NCBI RefSeq assembly: GCF_027887165.1
Contig: NC_077231.1
Coordinates: forward strand, 326,509,014-326,573,013
Source: Monodelphis domestica
Taxonomy: Eukaryota; Chordata; Mammalia; Didelphimorphia; Didelphidae
Length of the DNA stretch: 64,000 bases
Direction of reading: 5' to 3'
Shown here: positions 12,590 to 23,164 of the stretch, in pieces
Position numbering within the stretch: position 1 is the stretch's first letter
How the letters are laid out: each line of letters opens with the position of its first letter
Translations under genes and position numbers: made by a program
The notes under the pieces: generated by a model
Seen by the model: the letters and a program-made list of their open reading frames with translations, nothing else
What the model was told of the DNA's origin: nothing
Databases searched by the model: none

Positions 12590-12745
12590 AGAAATTCAGA
12601 CACTATGTGACTCCGGACAAGTCGCTTCGCCTCTGTCTGCCTCAGTTTCCTCATCTATAAAATATGGCTAATAATAGCACTTACCTTGAAGGGCGTTGTG
12701 GCGCTCAGATGAGATATTTGTAAAGTATCAGGCATTATTCTAAAA
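12590..12745 (+). mobile_element. SINE, + strand
   Basis: gtgactccggacaagtcgct, gcctcagtttcctcatctat and cagatgagatatttgtaaag. Its 5' end is short. Confidence 0.75.
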
Positions 12746-12814
12746 AGGCTCCTCCCCTCCCCTGGCCTGACAACCCTTGGCCCACTTGCTTGGCACCTCT
12801 GTCCTACACCCTGG

Positions 12815-13000
12815 CGGGCCTGTGCTACATTGTGGTGATGCAAAGAAAGGCAGAAGCCATCCCTGCCCTCACAGGGGGTAAACAGCTCTATGTGTGCAGA
12901 ATGTATCCAGGGCATCAGGGAAGGCTTCCTGGAGACGGTGCCAGAAGGCAGAGTTGAGGAGAGAGCGTCCCAGCCAAGAGGAACAGCCAAGGCAGGAGAT
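12815..13000 (+). mobile_element. L2-like ancient repeat fragment
   Basis: aaggcagaagccatccctgc, then tcagggaaggcttcctggag resembles the 3' part of L2 elements. Diverged; boundaries loose. Confidence 0.4.
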
Positions 13001-13734
13001 GGGATGTGGGAGGGCAGCGAGGAGGCCAGTACAGCTGGAACAAGAGGCCCAGGGCGGGGGGGGGGGGAAGAGTCCAAGAAGCCTGGAAAAGTTGGAAGGG
13101 GCCAAGTGGTCAGCTTCATGGTCTGTGACTGTGGAGGGAATAGGGAACCCCTGCCGTCTATGGAGGGAGGTAGGGTCACCCCATTGGCCAGATGTGGACG
13201 CAGGAAGACCTCTTGGGAGGGGAGGGGAGGATTCATTGTGCTACAGTCACCTACAACAGACTCCTGAAGGAACAAGGGAGGGCAGGGTGATGACAACAGG
13301 AGAGGAAGCGTGTCCTCGTCTCCTGTGTGGGAGTACGGCCACCTCCCAGCCGAGGCAGCCCCTAACCACTGGGTGGGGGACCATACTGCACTGGACACAG
13401 GACAGTCCCCCAGAGCCATGCCAGTAGAGGAAGAGGCCAGGAGGCCCCCCAGCCACAGACTGGCCCCAGTGGCCAAGATCCCTCACCAGCCAGGAAGCCA
13501 GCCTCAAACGGCAGGCAGCAGCTAGAGGGGCCCTTAGTGAACTCTTGGAAAGGACATGGAGGTCCTGAAGTGCTGCCTATGCCTGTGGCTCCCTCCCATT
13601 GGTTCTTTTGGTTTGGGTCCTCTCTTCCTTTCTCTTGGACTCTGAGGGTATTTGTGAAGAGGAGAGGGGGACCCTGGTGCCAGGGGTCTTAAGCTATTTA
13701 TAGCAATTGGGTGAAACCTGGGCTCCTCGGGTGC
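13001..13734. other. Unique DNA, no gene seen
   Basis: Overlapping frames on both strands (12890-13525) lack recognisable domains. A G run of about 10 lies near 13058. Confidence 0.4.
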
Positions 13735-14355
13735 TTTTTTTTTTTTTAAATTAAGTTCATTTATTTAATTATTTAATTTGGAATATTTTTCCATGGTACA
13801 AGATTCATGTTTTTTCCCTCCCCCCCTCCTGCAGCCGATGCACAATTCCCCTGGGTTGTACATGTGTCATTGATCCAGACCCATTTCCATACTATTGATG
13901 TTTGCACCAGGGTGATCTCTTAGAGTCTACATCCCCAGGCACACCCCCTTCCACCCATTTGATCAGGCAGTTGTTTTAATTCTGTATTTCTGCTCCCACG
14001 GTTCTTTCTCTGGGTGTGGATACATTCTTTCCCATGAGGCCCTCCCGGGTCATTGCATTGCTGCTAGTAGAGAAGTCAGTTACATTTGATTGTGCTACAA
14101 TGTATCAGTCTCTGTGTACAATGCTCTCCTGGTTCTGCTCCTCTCACTCTGCATCAGTTCATTGAGGTCTTTCCAGTTCACGTGGAGTCCCTCCAGTTCA
14201 TTGTTCCTTTTAGCACAATAGTATTCCATCACCAACATATACCACAATTTGTTCAGCCATTCCCCAATGGAAGGGCAGCCCCTCATTTTCCAGTTTTTGG
14301 CCACCACAAAGAATGCAGCTATGAATGTTCTTGTACAGGTCCTTTTCCTTATCCT
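13735..14355 (-). mobile_element. L1 3'-end fragment, - strand
   Basis: Mirror image of the family 3' end: starts with T-rich tail and ATTTAATTATTTAATTTGG, then ggtacaagattcatg, tgatccagacccatttcc and the ORF2 C-terminal DNA to about 14355 (ggccaccacaaagaatgcag). 5'-truncated, non-functional. Confidence 0.85.
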
Positions 14356-15012
14356 CAGATTGTTTCTTGCCTGCTTTCCGACTTGAAGAAAATGCCAAAT
14401 TTCAATGAGAGGTTCGTGAACATGAAGATGTCTTCCTATCCAAGTTCACGGAAATGCCTGAAATTTCCCTCCCCCACCCCAACCCCAACTCCCGGAGAAA
14501 TCCTACTTCATTGCTGCTACTTTTACAACGTAGTATGAGCAGATGCCTGCACTACTGGTGGGGGCTCATGAAAGAAGGTTTAGGAGGATACCTTGGAAGT
14601 AGCAGCAAATCCCCTTCCAGACATCAACCCAGTGGTGTGGGCTGGATAAGGGAGGCCTGAGGCAGCCGGACAACAGCTTTATGGCAGAGCTTGATGTCTC
14701 CCCTAATTCTGTCTTTTCTTTCTTTCCCGGGCCCTCCATGCACATAGATGCTGTTATTTTGGCTAGCTCTTACAATGGATCCCTTTGGGAGGCCCATTGG
14801 TATAACACCCAATTTGTCAACTAGATCTTGTAACATTGTCACTTTGCTTTTGATAGCACAGCCTAAGCAGGCACACTGCCGTCCCCCAACTCTTTCAATT
14901 GTTCATTTCCTTAAGGAGCACTGAATCTATACAAGTACTGAGGATGCACTCACGGGCTGACTCCCAAATGGTTCATGTATGACTGGGTAGCCATTTTGCA
15001 GGTGACGTCCCT

Positions 15013-15212
15013 TTCTTTTTATTTTTGGAAACCCTCACCTTCCATCTTAGAATCAATACTGTGTATAGGTTCCAAGGCAGAAGAGCTGGGTAAAGGGGGT
15101 CAAGTGACTTGCCCAGGGTCACCCAGTGAGATCATGTCTGAGGCCAGGTTTGAACCCAGGACCTCGGTGTCTAGGGCTGGCTCTCTAAGCACTGAGCCAC
15201 CCAGCTGCCCTT
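15013..15212 (-). mobile_element. SINE, - strand, full length
   Basis: Starts accttccatcttagaatcaa and ends ctgagccacccagctgccc. Contains gtgacttgcccagggtcacc. Confidence 0.9.
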
Positions 15213-17584
15213 GTGACATCCCTTTCTAATTTTGCCTCCTTGCATTTGTTCTTATGTAGAAATGCTGCTGGGGTTTGTGGTTTGGTTTTGTGGGCTGCCA
15301 TTTTCTTGCAGTTTTTCATTGACTCAGTTTCTTTGCAGTTCTCGTAGCATTTTTTAAGCAAACCATTATAAGGCCAGCATATCCTTTGCCCATCCTGGTG
15401 CCTTTAGTCGTCTTCTTTCATGGAATGGCTATAGCTGGGACTTCTGGAACTAGACCTCAGCGGGAGAAAAGGGGGTGTCTCGGCTTTCCTCATATTGCTG
15501 AAGGAAACTTGTCTTGGGTCTGCACTGCTGGGCTGGGGCTGTAGAGAGCTGCTCGGAGCACCAGAGGAACCCCTGCCTGCCCTCCCAGGGAAGGGGGTTT
15601 CCAGCATCAGCGACTGTTAGACAAGGCAAAGGCCGTGTCTGCATCAATTGACTCGGAGCAAAATGGCGCCTGGGCCTCCAGAGCCAGTCCCTGTGCGTTT
15701 GAACCCCTTTTCCTTTTCAGTTCCAGAGTGGGGTGGACGGCCGGCGGCCTAATCTTGGTTTTCCAATGAGCCGTCCAGGCAGGCATCCTTCTCCAAGAGC
15801 AGCACCTGCACTGTCCTGCTCAAAGCCCACAGGCAGATCCACTCCCTCTGGTCCTGCTTCTGTGGAGAGCTGGTGCCAGGAAGTGCCCAGGAAGAAGACA
15901 ACGTGCTGGAGGGCAGGCGCTGTCCTTCCCAGGAGTCTCCCCCACAGAACAGCGCCCTTCAGGCCACGTGGAGCCCAAGGGAGGCTGTGCCCTCTCTCTA
16001 GAGGGTGCTGCGGAGGGTCTGGTAGGCTGTGGCCCATTCCTAGCACCCTTTGGAGAAATCTCTGGGTGGAAGGTTAGGCAAGAGGCGGCAGCACCCAACC
16101 ACAATCTGGTGAGCCTGGGGGCTGGGCCGCTTTCTAGCTCTGCTGCCAAACTCGCTCCACACTCAGCCCTTCCTGCAGCCCAGGCCTGTAGCACCACTAA
16201 AGCACGTGGCAGAGGAGCCCCAGATCCGTGGCCTAGAAGAATTCTGGAGGGCTTCAGGGAAGAGGTGAAGACTGGAGTCAGGCCTGGGGAGTCTAGGAAG
16301 ACATCCTGGGCCACAAGACTGGAACAAGAGCACCCTAGGCCGAGCAAACACAGCAAGTAAAGGGGGGGGGGGGCGCAGCAGGATGGGGCCAGCTGAGTCC
16401 ACGAAGGGTGTGCTGGGAGGGCAGGGCGTGGACAGTGGACTTGGATGGGACCTTCGGGAGCCCTGAGGGTTCCGAGGGGCCCTGAGCTGACCGTGGACAG
16501 ACTGAGAAAGGTGTGGCGGAGGTGACATGGCTGAAGCTCGGGTTCGAGGCTGCACAACTTGGCCCTCTCAGTCCCAAGACCTCAGAGGCGGAAGGAGCCT
16601 CAAAGGCCTTCCAGCCTAGCCCGGCCTAAGCCAGGCTCAAGTGCTCGAGGAAGAAGTCTTGGCCCTGTTCTCCGAGGGCCTATTTAGAGGTTACCCGGAA
16701 GGGCGGGGAGAGGGAAGGGGCTCCAGACTCTCCAGAGCCCCCCATAAGGTGGCCAAGCACGCTGCATGGTCCCGCTTTGCCCGAGCCTCGGGGTGGCTTT
16801 TCTAGCCACCAAGCGGGCTCCTCTGGGCCTGTGGGGGTGGGGGGGGGCTTTAGGGCGCAGCCGGGTGGGGGCGCATCCCCAGGCTCTGCGGCCAGACCCA
16901 CAGCAGGAGAGCTGCCTCCCCCGGTGCCCTTCCCGCCGGCTGCTTCCCCGAGCCCGACGGCACCGGATCCGGGAGGCTTTTCTCCGTGGCTAAACTGCTT
17001 TCCGTTCCGGGCCCGGGATGCGCAGGCCGCGGGGGGCTGCGGGGGGCTGCAGGGTCCGGGCTGGCCGCCAGATGTCAGCGTTGTCGGGCCGCGAGGTTGG
17101 GGGCGGGGCTGGGCGAGCTGGGGATGAATCGGGGATGCAGAAGGCGTGGAGCCTCCGCTTCCCCGGCGGGACGCAGCACGTGAAGGCGCGACGGGAGCGT
17201 TTCTGGCTGGGCTGCAGCCCTGGGGGCGCCCCTTCCCTCGGCCAGAACCGCCCCCTGTTCGGCCTTCTCACTCGGGGAGAGGCGCGCCGTCCGCCCCTTC
17301 CGGCCTCCGCGCTCCTCCACTGGACTATGGAAAGAGCCTCCCTCCGGGCTTCCCGCCTCCGGCCGGCCAGCTGAGCGGCCAGCTGGGGTCCCTAAGGCGC
17401 GGCTCTGCCCTCCGCACCCCCCTGGGGCTGCCCTTGCCTCCAGCTCTTCCAGCCTCGGTTTCCCGCCGTCGCCGGCCTCCTTTCGGCCTCTTCCCCCCCC
17501 ACCCCCCCCACCCCCCCACGCCTTTCTGCCTTCGCCTCTGGGCCATTCAAACGACCCCTTCGAACGAGATTGAACGGGACCAAT
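15213..17584. other. Unique DNA, GC-rich after 15.6 kb, no gene seen
   Basis: Includes G runs (about 16361-16371), a C-rich tract at 17492-17518 and several open frames with no homology I recognise. An L2-like scrap is possible at about 16240-16330. Confidence 0.4.
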
Positions 17585-17965
17585 TGGAGGCGATCTCCAG
17601 AAAGGTGGGGGGGGGACAGACAGAGAGAGGGAGGGGGAGGGAGAGAGAGAGAGGCAGAGACAGAGGCAGAGACACAGACAGAGAGACAGACAGAGAGGGA
17701 GGGAGGGAGGGAGGTAGAAAGAGGGGGGAGGGAGAGATAGAGAGACAGAGAGAGGGAGAGAGAGACAGGCAGAGACACAGACAGAGAGACAGACAGAGAG
17801 GGGAGGGAGGGAGAGAGACACAGAGGGAGGGGGAGGGAGAGAGTGATAGAGAGGGGAAGGGTGGGAGAGAGACAGACAGAGACAGAGACAGAGAGAGACA
17901 AGAGACAGACACGTGGGAGAGAGAGAGGGACAGAGACAGACAGACAGACAGGCGAGGGAGAGAGC
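17585..17965. repeat. GA / CAGA purine-rich simple repeat
   Basis: Mixture of GAGAGA, GGGAGG and (CAGA)n words spanning about 380 bp, preceded by a C-rich run at 17492-17518 of the form CCCCCCCCA repeated three times. Low-complexity; the flanking ORFs are artefacts. Confidence 0.85.
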
Positions 17966-18944
17966 ATTCTGACCTGGCAAGGACCGGCAGGCGGCAGATG
18001 GAGTGTCTGGTGCAAGAAAGAGCAAAAGCTGGTGTCACTGGATTCCTGAGTAGTGGGAGAAGAAAGAGAGGGGAACATGGTGCCATGGGGCCAAGAGTCT
18101 TGGGACACTTTCTTTGTCAGGAATCAAAAAAGGGCTCCTGGAAGGGCTTCTGTACAGAGTCCTTTTCCTCTTCCTTTGATCTCTTTGCCCAGGGCACTGA
18201 GGCCCAGCATCCTAGGGCCGCTGGGGGTGCACAGGTTAGCCCCTGTGGGGCCTGGAATTCCTCATTGCTCTCCAGAAGAGCAGGACCAGGCCACAGCCAG
18301 CACCACGTTAAAGTGCCTGTTTTCAGGCAGCCCCTCCAGCATTTGTCGTTTTGCCTTGCATCGGCTTTGGCAAGCCGATGGGTATGAGGCTGCCTCAAAG
18401 CTCTGCATCTCCGGATGCCAGATGACTTGGAAGCTTCTTACCGTGACCTGATTTCCCATCCTGGGACCACCTCATAACCCCCAGGGTCGGGCTCTCGTCC
18501 TCAGAAGTCGGACTCATTTCCCTCTGCCGTTCCCAGCTGAGATCTCCGAAATTTTGGCATTCTCTCGTTTCTCTTCTCGTTCTAGTTGCCGTGGTTTAAT
18601 TTGTGAACAAATTCCGTGGTACATAGTCCAAGCTGCCCACTTGCTCTGGTCTCTCCAGCTCTTGCTGGGTGACCTCTTCCTCTCCGTAGATTTGGCAGGC
18701 GTTTCTCCTCCTCTGCTGTGTCTGTCCTATCTGCCCAGCCCATTGGAGGGAGCTCATTTGGATGGAGGGTGTCAGATGTTGGTCCGTTCCTAGTTTCCGC
18801 TAGGCCACCTTCCAGTTTCCCCAACAGTCCTTGGCTCATAATAGTTGGTGTTGACCCGTAGCCAGTATCTGTGGGTTTATCGGGCACCAGCTTTCTGGGC
18901 TCGTTTGCTTCTGTATACCGTGTACCTACCTACTCTGCTCTTCT
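17966..18944. other. Unique to old-repeat DNA, no gene seen
   Basis: Composition falls from GC-rich to AT-moderate. No domain is recognised in its frames. Confidence 0.35.
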
Positions 18945-19128
18945 GATTGTCTTAGAATCAATCCTGGGTATGGTTCCAAGCCAGAAGAGCGGTAAGGGCT
19001 AGGCTATGGGGGTGAAGGGACTTGCCCAGGGTCACACAGCTGGGAAATGTCTGAGGCCAGATTAGAACCCTGAACCTCCCATCTCTGGGCCTGGCTCTCC
19101 ATCCACTGAGCCACCCAGCTGCCCCCTC
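18945..19128 (-). mobile_element. SINE, - strand
   Basis: gattgtcttagaatcaatcc, gggacttgcccagggtcac and ccactgagccacccagctgc in reverse order. Confidence 0.9.
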
Positions 19129-19977
19129 ACCTTTCTATTTCTTAATGATTATGGATGGATTGCAGTCTAGTGGGAAATGGATTAGAGTCTCTTCCTTAAC
19201 ATTTTTTCAAGAATTCCCCTCTGATTCTTGACCCTTTTCTCCCAATAAATTGGCTTTTGTATAGCTTACAAAGTGCTGCATTGGTCATTTGACTTAAATG
19301 ACACTCAATAAACAAATTCATTTAACAGGATTTTGCCTTCCTTATATTGGCTCAGTCTACCCATGTGCAATCACTATTCTCCACTGACTTAGATGTCTTT
19401 ATTTGCACTGAGGTGCTCCTAGCATTTCTCTGTATGTCTGGGGAGGTAGATCCACAAATAGTTCTGTATTTACTGTAAACAAGGCTCCCTGTCTAAGTCT
19501 TCCTGCTGGGTTTTGTTGGGAGGAGACCGATGTTAACGGTGCTGTGGGGTTCTTCGCTTTTTAACTTGCGGCCTTGCTGCAGTTGTGAATCGTTTCACTC
19601 AGGTTTTCAGTTGACCGTGCAGGGCTCAGTAAGGAAACACCAAGCCATCCACGAAAAGGGATAGACTTGTTTCTTCTTGGCCGGTGCTTATTCCCTCAAT
19701 CGGTTTTTCTTTTCCTATTTCGATAGGTAGGAATTCTAGCAGCACTCTATTGAATAGTAATCGTGTTGATGAACATACATGTTCTGCCAATGTTTGGTGG
19801 AATTCATCTGCAAATCCTTCTAGTTCTGAGGTTTTTCTTCCTTTGGGAATACGTGTGGATTATTCCATTTCTTTTCCTAAGACTGAGTGATTTGAAATCC
19901 TCTATTTCTGTCATCTGAATCTGGGCATTCTAGCTATATTTTAATAAAAATTCATCCATTTCATTTGTTCTCGTTGT

Positions 19978-20190
19978 TCTATCGTGTCTGACTTTCGATG
20001 GTTCTGTGGACCACAGCATGCCAATACCATCCATGAAGGTTTCTTGGTAAAGAAACTGGAGTAGTTTGCCATTGCCTTCTCCAGTGGATTACGGAGCAGA
20101 GGTTCAATAGCTTACCTGAGTAGGTCAAACACCTAGTAAGTGTCTGAGACCAGATTTGCACTCAGCCTCTCTTCTGTGGCATCTAATGAT
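19978..20190 (-). mobile_element. SINE, - strand
   Basis: gtttcttggtaaagaaactg, gtttgccattgccttctcc and aagtgtctgagaccagattt. It interrupts an older L1. Confidence 0.75.
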
Positions 20191-20397
20191 TTTCATGTAG
20201 ATTGTCAGTTTTATTGGCATTTGTTTTATGTCTCCTTCATTGGTTGTGAATTTACCCTTTTCATTTTTGATACTGATCTTTTGTTTTCTTTTTAAAACAT
20301 CAAGTTACCTAATTGCTTATCGTGTTTGTCCAGTTTTTATTTTTCTAATAGCTCCATGTTTTATTTTTTTAATTCAGTGGTGTTTTTAAATCTTGTT

Positions 20398-21020
20398 CAT
20401 CCCAAAGAGATCATAAGGAAAAATAGCTGTACAAGAACATTCATAGCTGCACTCTCTGTGGTGGCAAAAAACTGGAAAATGAGGGGCTGCCCTTCCATTG
20501 GGAATGGCTGAACACATTGTGGTATATGTTGGTGATGGAATACTATTGTGCTCAAAGGAATAATGAACTGGAGGGATTCCATGTGAACTGGAAGAATGCA
20601 GAGTGAAAGGAGCAGAACCAGGAGAACATTGTACACAGAGACGGATACATTGTAGCACCATCCAATGTAACTGACTTTGCTACTAGTAGCAATGAAATGA
20701 CCCAGGACAATCCCAAGGGATTTATGAGAAAGAATATCCACATTCAGAGAAAGAACTTTGGGAGCAGAAATGCAGAAGAAAAACAACTGCTTGATCACAT
20801 GGATCAATGGGGATATGATTGGGGATGGAGACTCTAAGCGATCACTCTGGTGCAATTATCAATAATGTGGAAATGGGTCCTGGTCAATAACACATGTAAA
20901 ACCCAGTGGAATGATGTGTTGACTGTGGGAGGGATTGGGGGAAGGGAGAGAAAGAATATGAATCACGTAACAATGGGGAAATATTCTAAATTAATTAAAT
21001 AAAATTTTTCAATTAAAAAT
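20398..21020 (+). mobile_element. L1 3'-end fragment, + strand
   Basis: 5'-truncated L1 tail in sense orientation: ORF2 C-terminal DNA (ccttccattgggaatggctg, then gtgatggaatactattgtg), L1 3' UTR (aatgggtcctggtcaataac) and a final ATTAATTAAATAAAATTTTTC plus A-rich tail. It is inserted head-on into the older - strand L1. Confidence 0.8.
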
Positions 21021-22627
21021 AAAAAGTAAGTTTTGTTCATCTTTTCTTTAACTTTCAGTGTTTTATTTGGATCTTCAATGGAGAGGGTAACTTGCTCATT
21101 TTCCAGGGTCTTTTTAGTTGCACTCCCAATTTGCTGATCTATTTTCTCTCTTTTTAGTAAAAAATAAAAAGTGTTTAGAGATATAAAATTTCCTCTAAGG
21201 ATTGCTTTGATTGCCTCCCAGAAATGTTAGTATGTTGTCTCATTGTCATTATCTTTAATGAAATTATTTGTTGTTTCGAAGACTTATTTTTTGGCCCATG
21301 TCTTCTTTAGTATTAAGTTACTCTCCAGTTAGTTTTTAATCTTTGTCTCAGTGGCCCTTATTGAAGATATTTCCATTACATTATGTTCCATAAAAATATT
21401 TTAATATTTCTGCTTCTTCTGTATTTCTTTGTAAGGCTTTTATGGCATAATGCATAGTCATATTTTGTGAAGAAACTATAAACAACTGAGAAATGTGTGT
21501 TGATGTTGATAGATAAATATTCCTTTTTATTCTCATTCAATAATAGAGAACTATCAAACATAACTTTTCTAAAATATTACTAAGCTGTTTCATTTCTGTT
21601 TTGGTTAGCTCTGTTTAGGTTTGGAATGGGTAAACTGAAATCCTCCTCTATTATATTTTTACCATATATTTATATAATTAATTTAACTTTTATTTTGAAA
21701 TTTTAGATGGTATATAATTTAGTGTATGTACTGATAGTACTGATAGAATTCATTGTCTATGTTATCTTTCAGGAAAATATAGATTCTTTGTTTATATCTT
21801 TCAATTAGGTCTATTTTTGCTATTGCTTTTTTGGGGATCAAGACTGCTTCTCCTGCCTTTTTTACTTCAGCTGAAGGATCATAGATTTTGTTCCAGCTTC
21901 TTATTTTTAACTCTATGTGCATCTGTCTATTTTAAGTACATTTTTTGTAAACAACATATTGGTCAATTGGAGTTTCTGCAACCCTTTTCCATTCAATGAG
22001 TAGATCATTCCATTCACATTCACAGTTATGATTATAATTGTGTATTTCCCTCTGTCCTATTCTCTTACACTTTTCCTCCTTTTTGTTTCCCATTCTGTCT
22101 TTAGGAGTTTGTTTTCCTTAAATCTAATCTCCCTCTCTTATTCTGACCTCCCTTAATCTGACCTGTCTTCTTTCCTTCTTCCCTTTCTCTCCTGTTTCCT
22201 TATTGAGTGAAATGTTTTTCTCTATTTAACTGTGGGTATTCCTCTTGTACTTTGATTCAGAAGAAAATGAGGCTCAGATGCCCTTCATTCCTTTCCTCAT
22301 TAATATGTTTGTATTGACTTCTAATTTTGCACCCCAATTAAGTAAGATAAGTTTCTCCATCCTCTCCCCATAGTGGATTTTTCTTCTCTCCCTTTCTGTT
22401 CTGGCTAGCTAGATGGATGGATGGATGAATGGATGGATCCTAGAACCCCTCCCTGTCCCTCCAAAAACCCCTGTGAATGACAGAGTTTTGAGATCATCTC
22501 CCCATATAAGAGTATAAGCAGCTTGTCCTTATTTAATACTTTATGGTTGCTCACTTGTGTTGATCTTTTTATGTTTGTTTCTCTTCACTCCTGTGTTGTA
22601 CTTCAAAGTTTCTATGCAGAGTCTTAG

Positions 22628-23130
22628 AAGTAGCCAGAGGGCACCATAGTGCACAGAGCCCTGGGCTTGAAGTCAGGAAGAACTGAGTTCAAATCCAGCC
22701 TCAGACACTTACTAACTATAAAATCTTGGGCAAACCACGCAACCTCTATTTCTTTCAGTTCCCTCAACTGTAGGGAATAATAACTGGGACAGCTAGTTAG
22801 CACAGTAGATAGACCAAAAGACCTGGACTCAGGAGGACTTGGGTTCAAATCTGACCTCAGACACTTCCTGAGCAAATCACTTAATCCCAGTTGTCTAACT
22901 CTTACAACTCCTCTGTCTTGGTGTTAATACTCCATATCAATTATAAGACAGAAGGTAAGGAGTTAAAAAGAAAGGAAAAGAAAAGGAAGAAAAGAAAAGA
23001 ATAATAACAGACCCCATCATTCAGAATTGTTGTGAGGATCAGATGAGACCATATTTATAAAGGATTTACAGCAGTGTCTGGAACACAGTTATACCTCGTA
23101 AACATTTATTCCCCTTTCTCCTTTTGCTCT
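22628..23130 (+). mobile_element. Older SINE, split by a younger SINE
   Basis: The 5' part is 22628-22784 (gagccctgggcttgaagtc, caaatccagcctcagacac) and the 3' part 22999-23130 (gttgtgaggatcagatgag, cagtgtctggaacacag). The two halves are collinear and separated by the insertion at 22785-22998. Confidence 0.85.
22785..22998 (+). mobile_element. Younger SINE nested in a SINE, with perfect target-site duplication
   Basis: + strand SINE (gacctggactcaggaggac, cttaatcccagttgtctaac, gtaaggagttaaaaagaaag) with an A/G-rich tail. It is flanked by the exact 10-bp repeat GAATAATAAC at 22775-22784 and 22999-23008, a typical L1-mediated insertion footprint. Confidence 0.92.
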
Positions 23131-23164
23131 GGTCTTCTCATCAGGAATGCTTAGAATTAGAATG

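Larger units (their letters stand above)
19140..22300 (-). mobile_element. Decayed L1, - strand, broken by later insertions
   Basis: AT-rich DNA that reads as L1 ORF2 in the - strand (for example the region around 19800 and 21060-21960), interrupted by a SINE (about 19978-20190) and by an opposite-strand L1 3' end (about 20398-21020). Frames are heavily mutated. The outer limits are approximate. Confidence 0.55.

Noticed and set aside
17075-18387. Long Arg/Glu-rich or Ser/Leu-rich frames
   Set aside because: They follow the GA/CAGA simple repeat; no domain, no splice or codon support.
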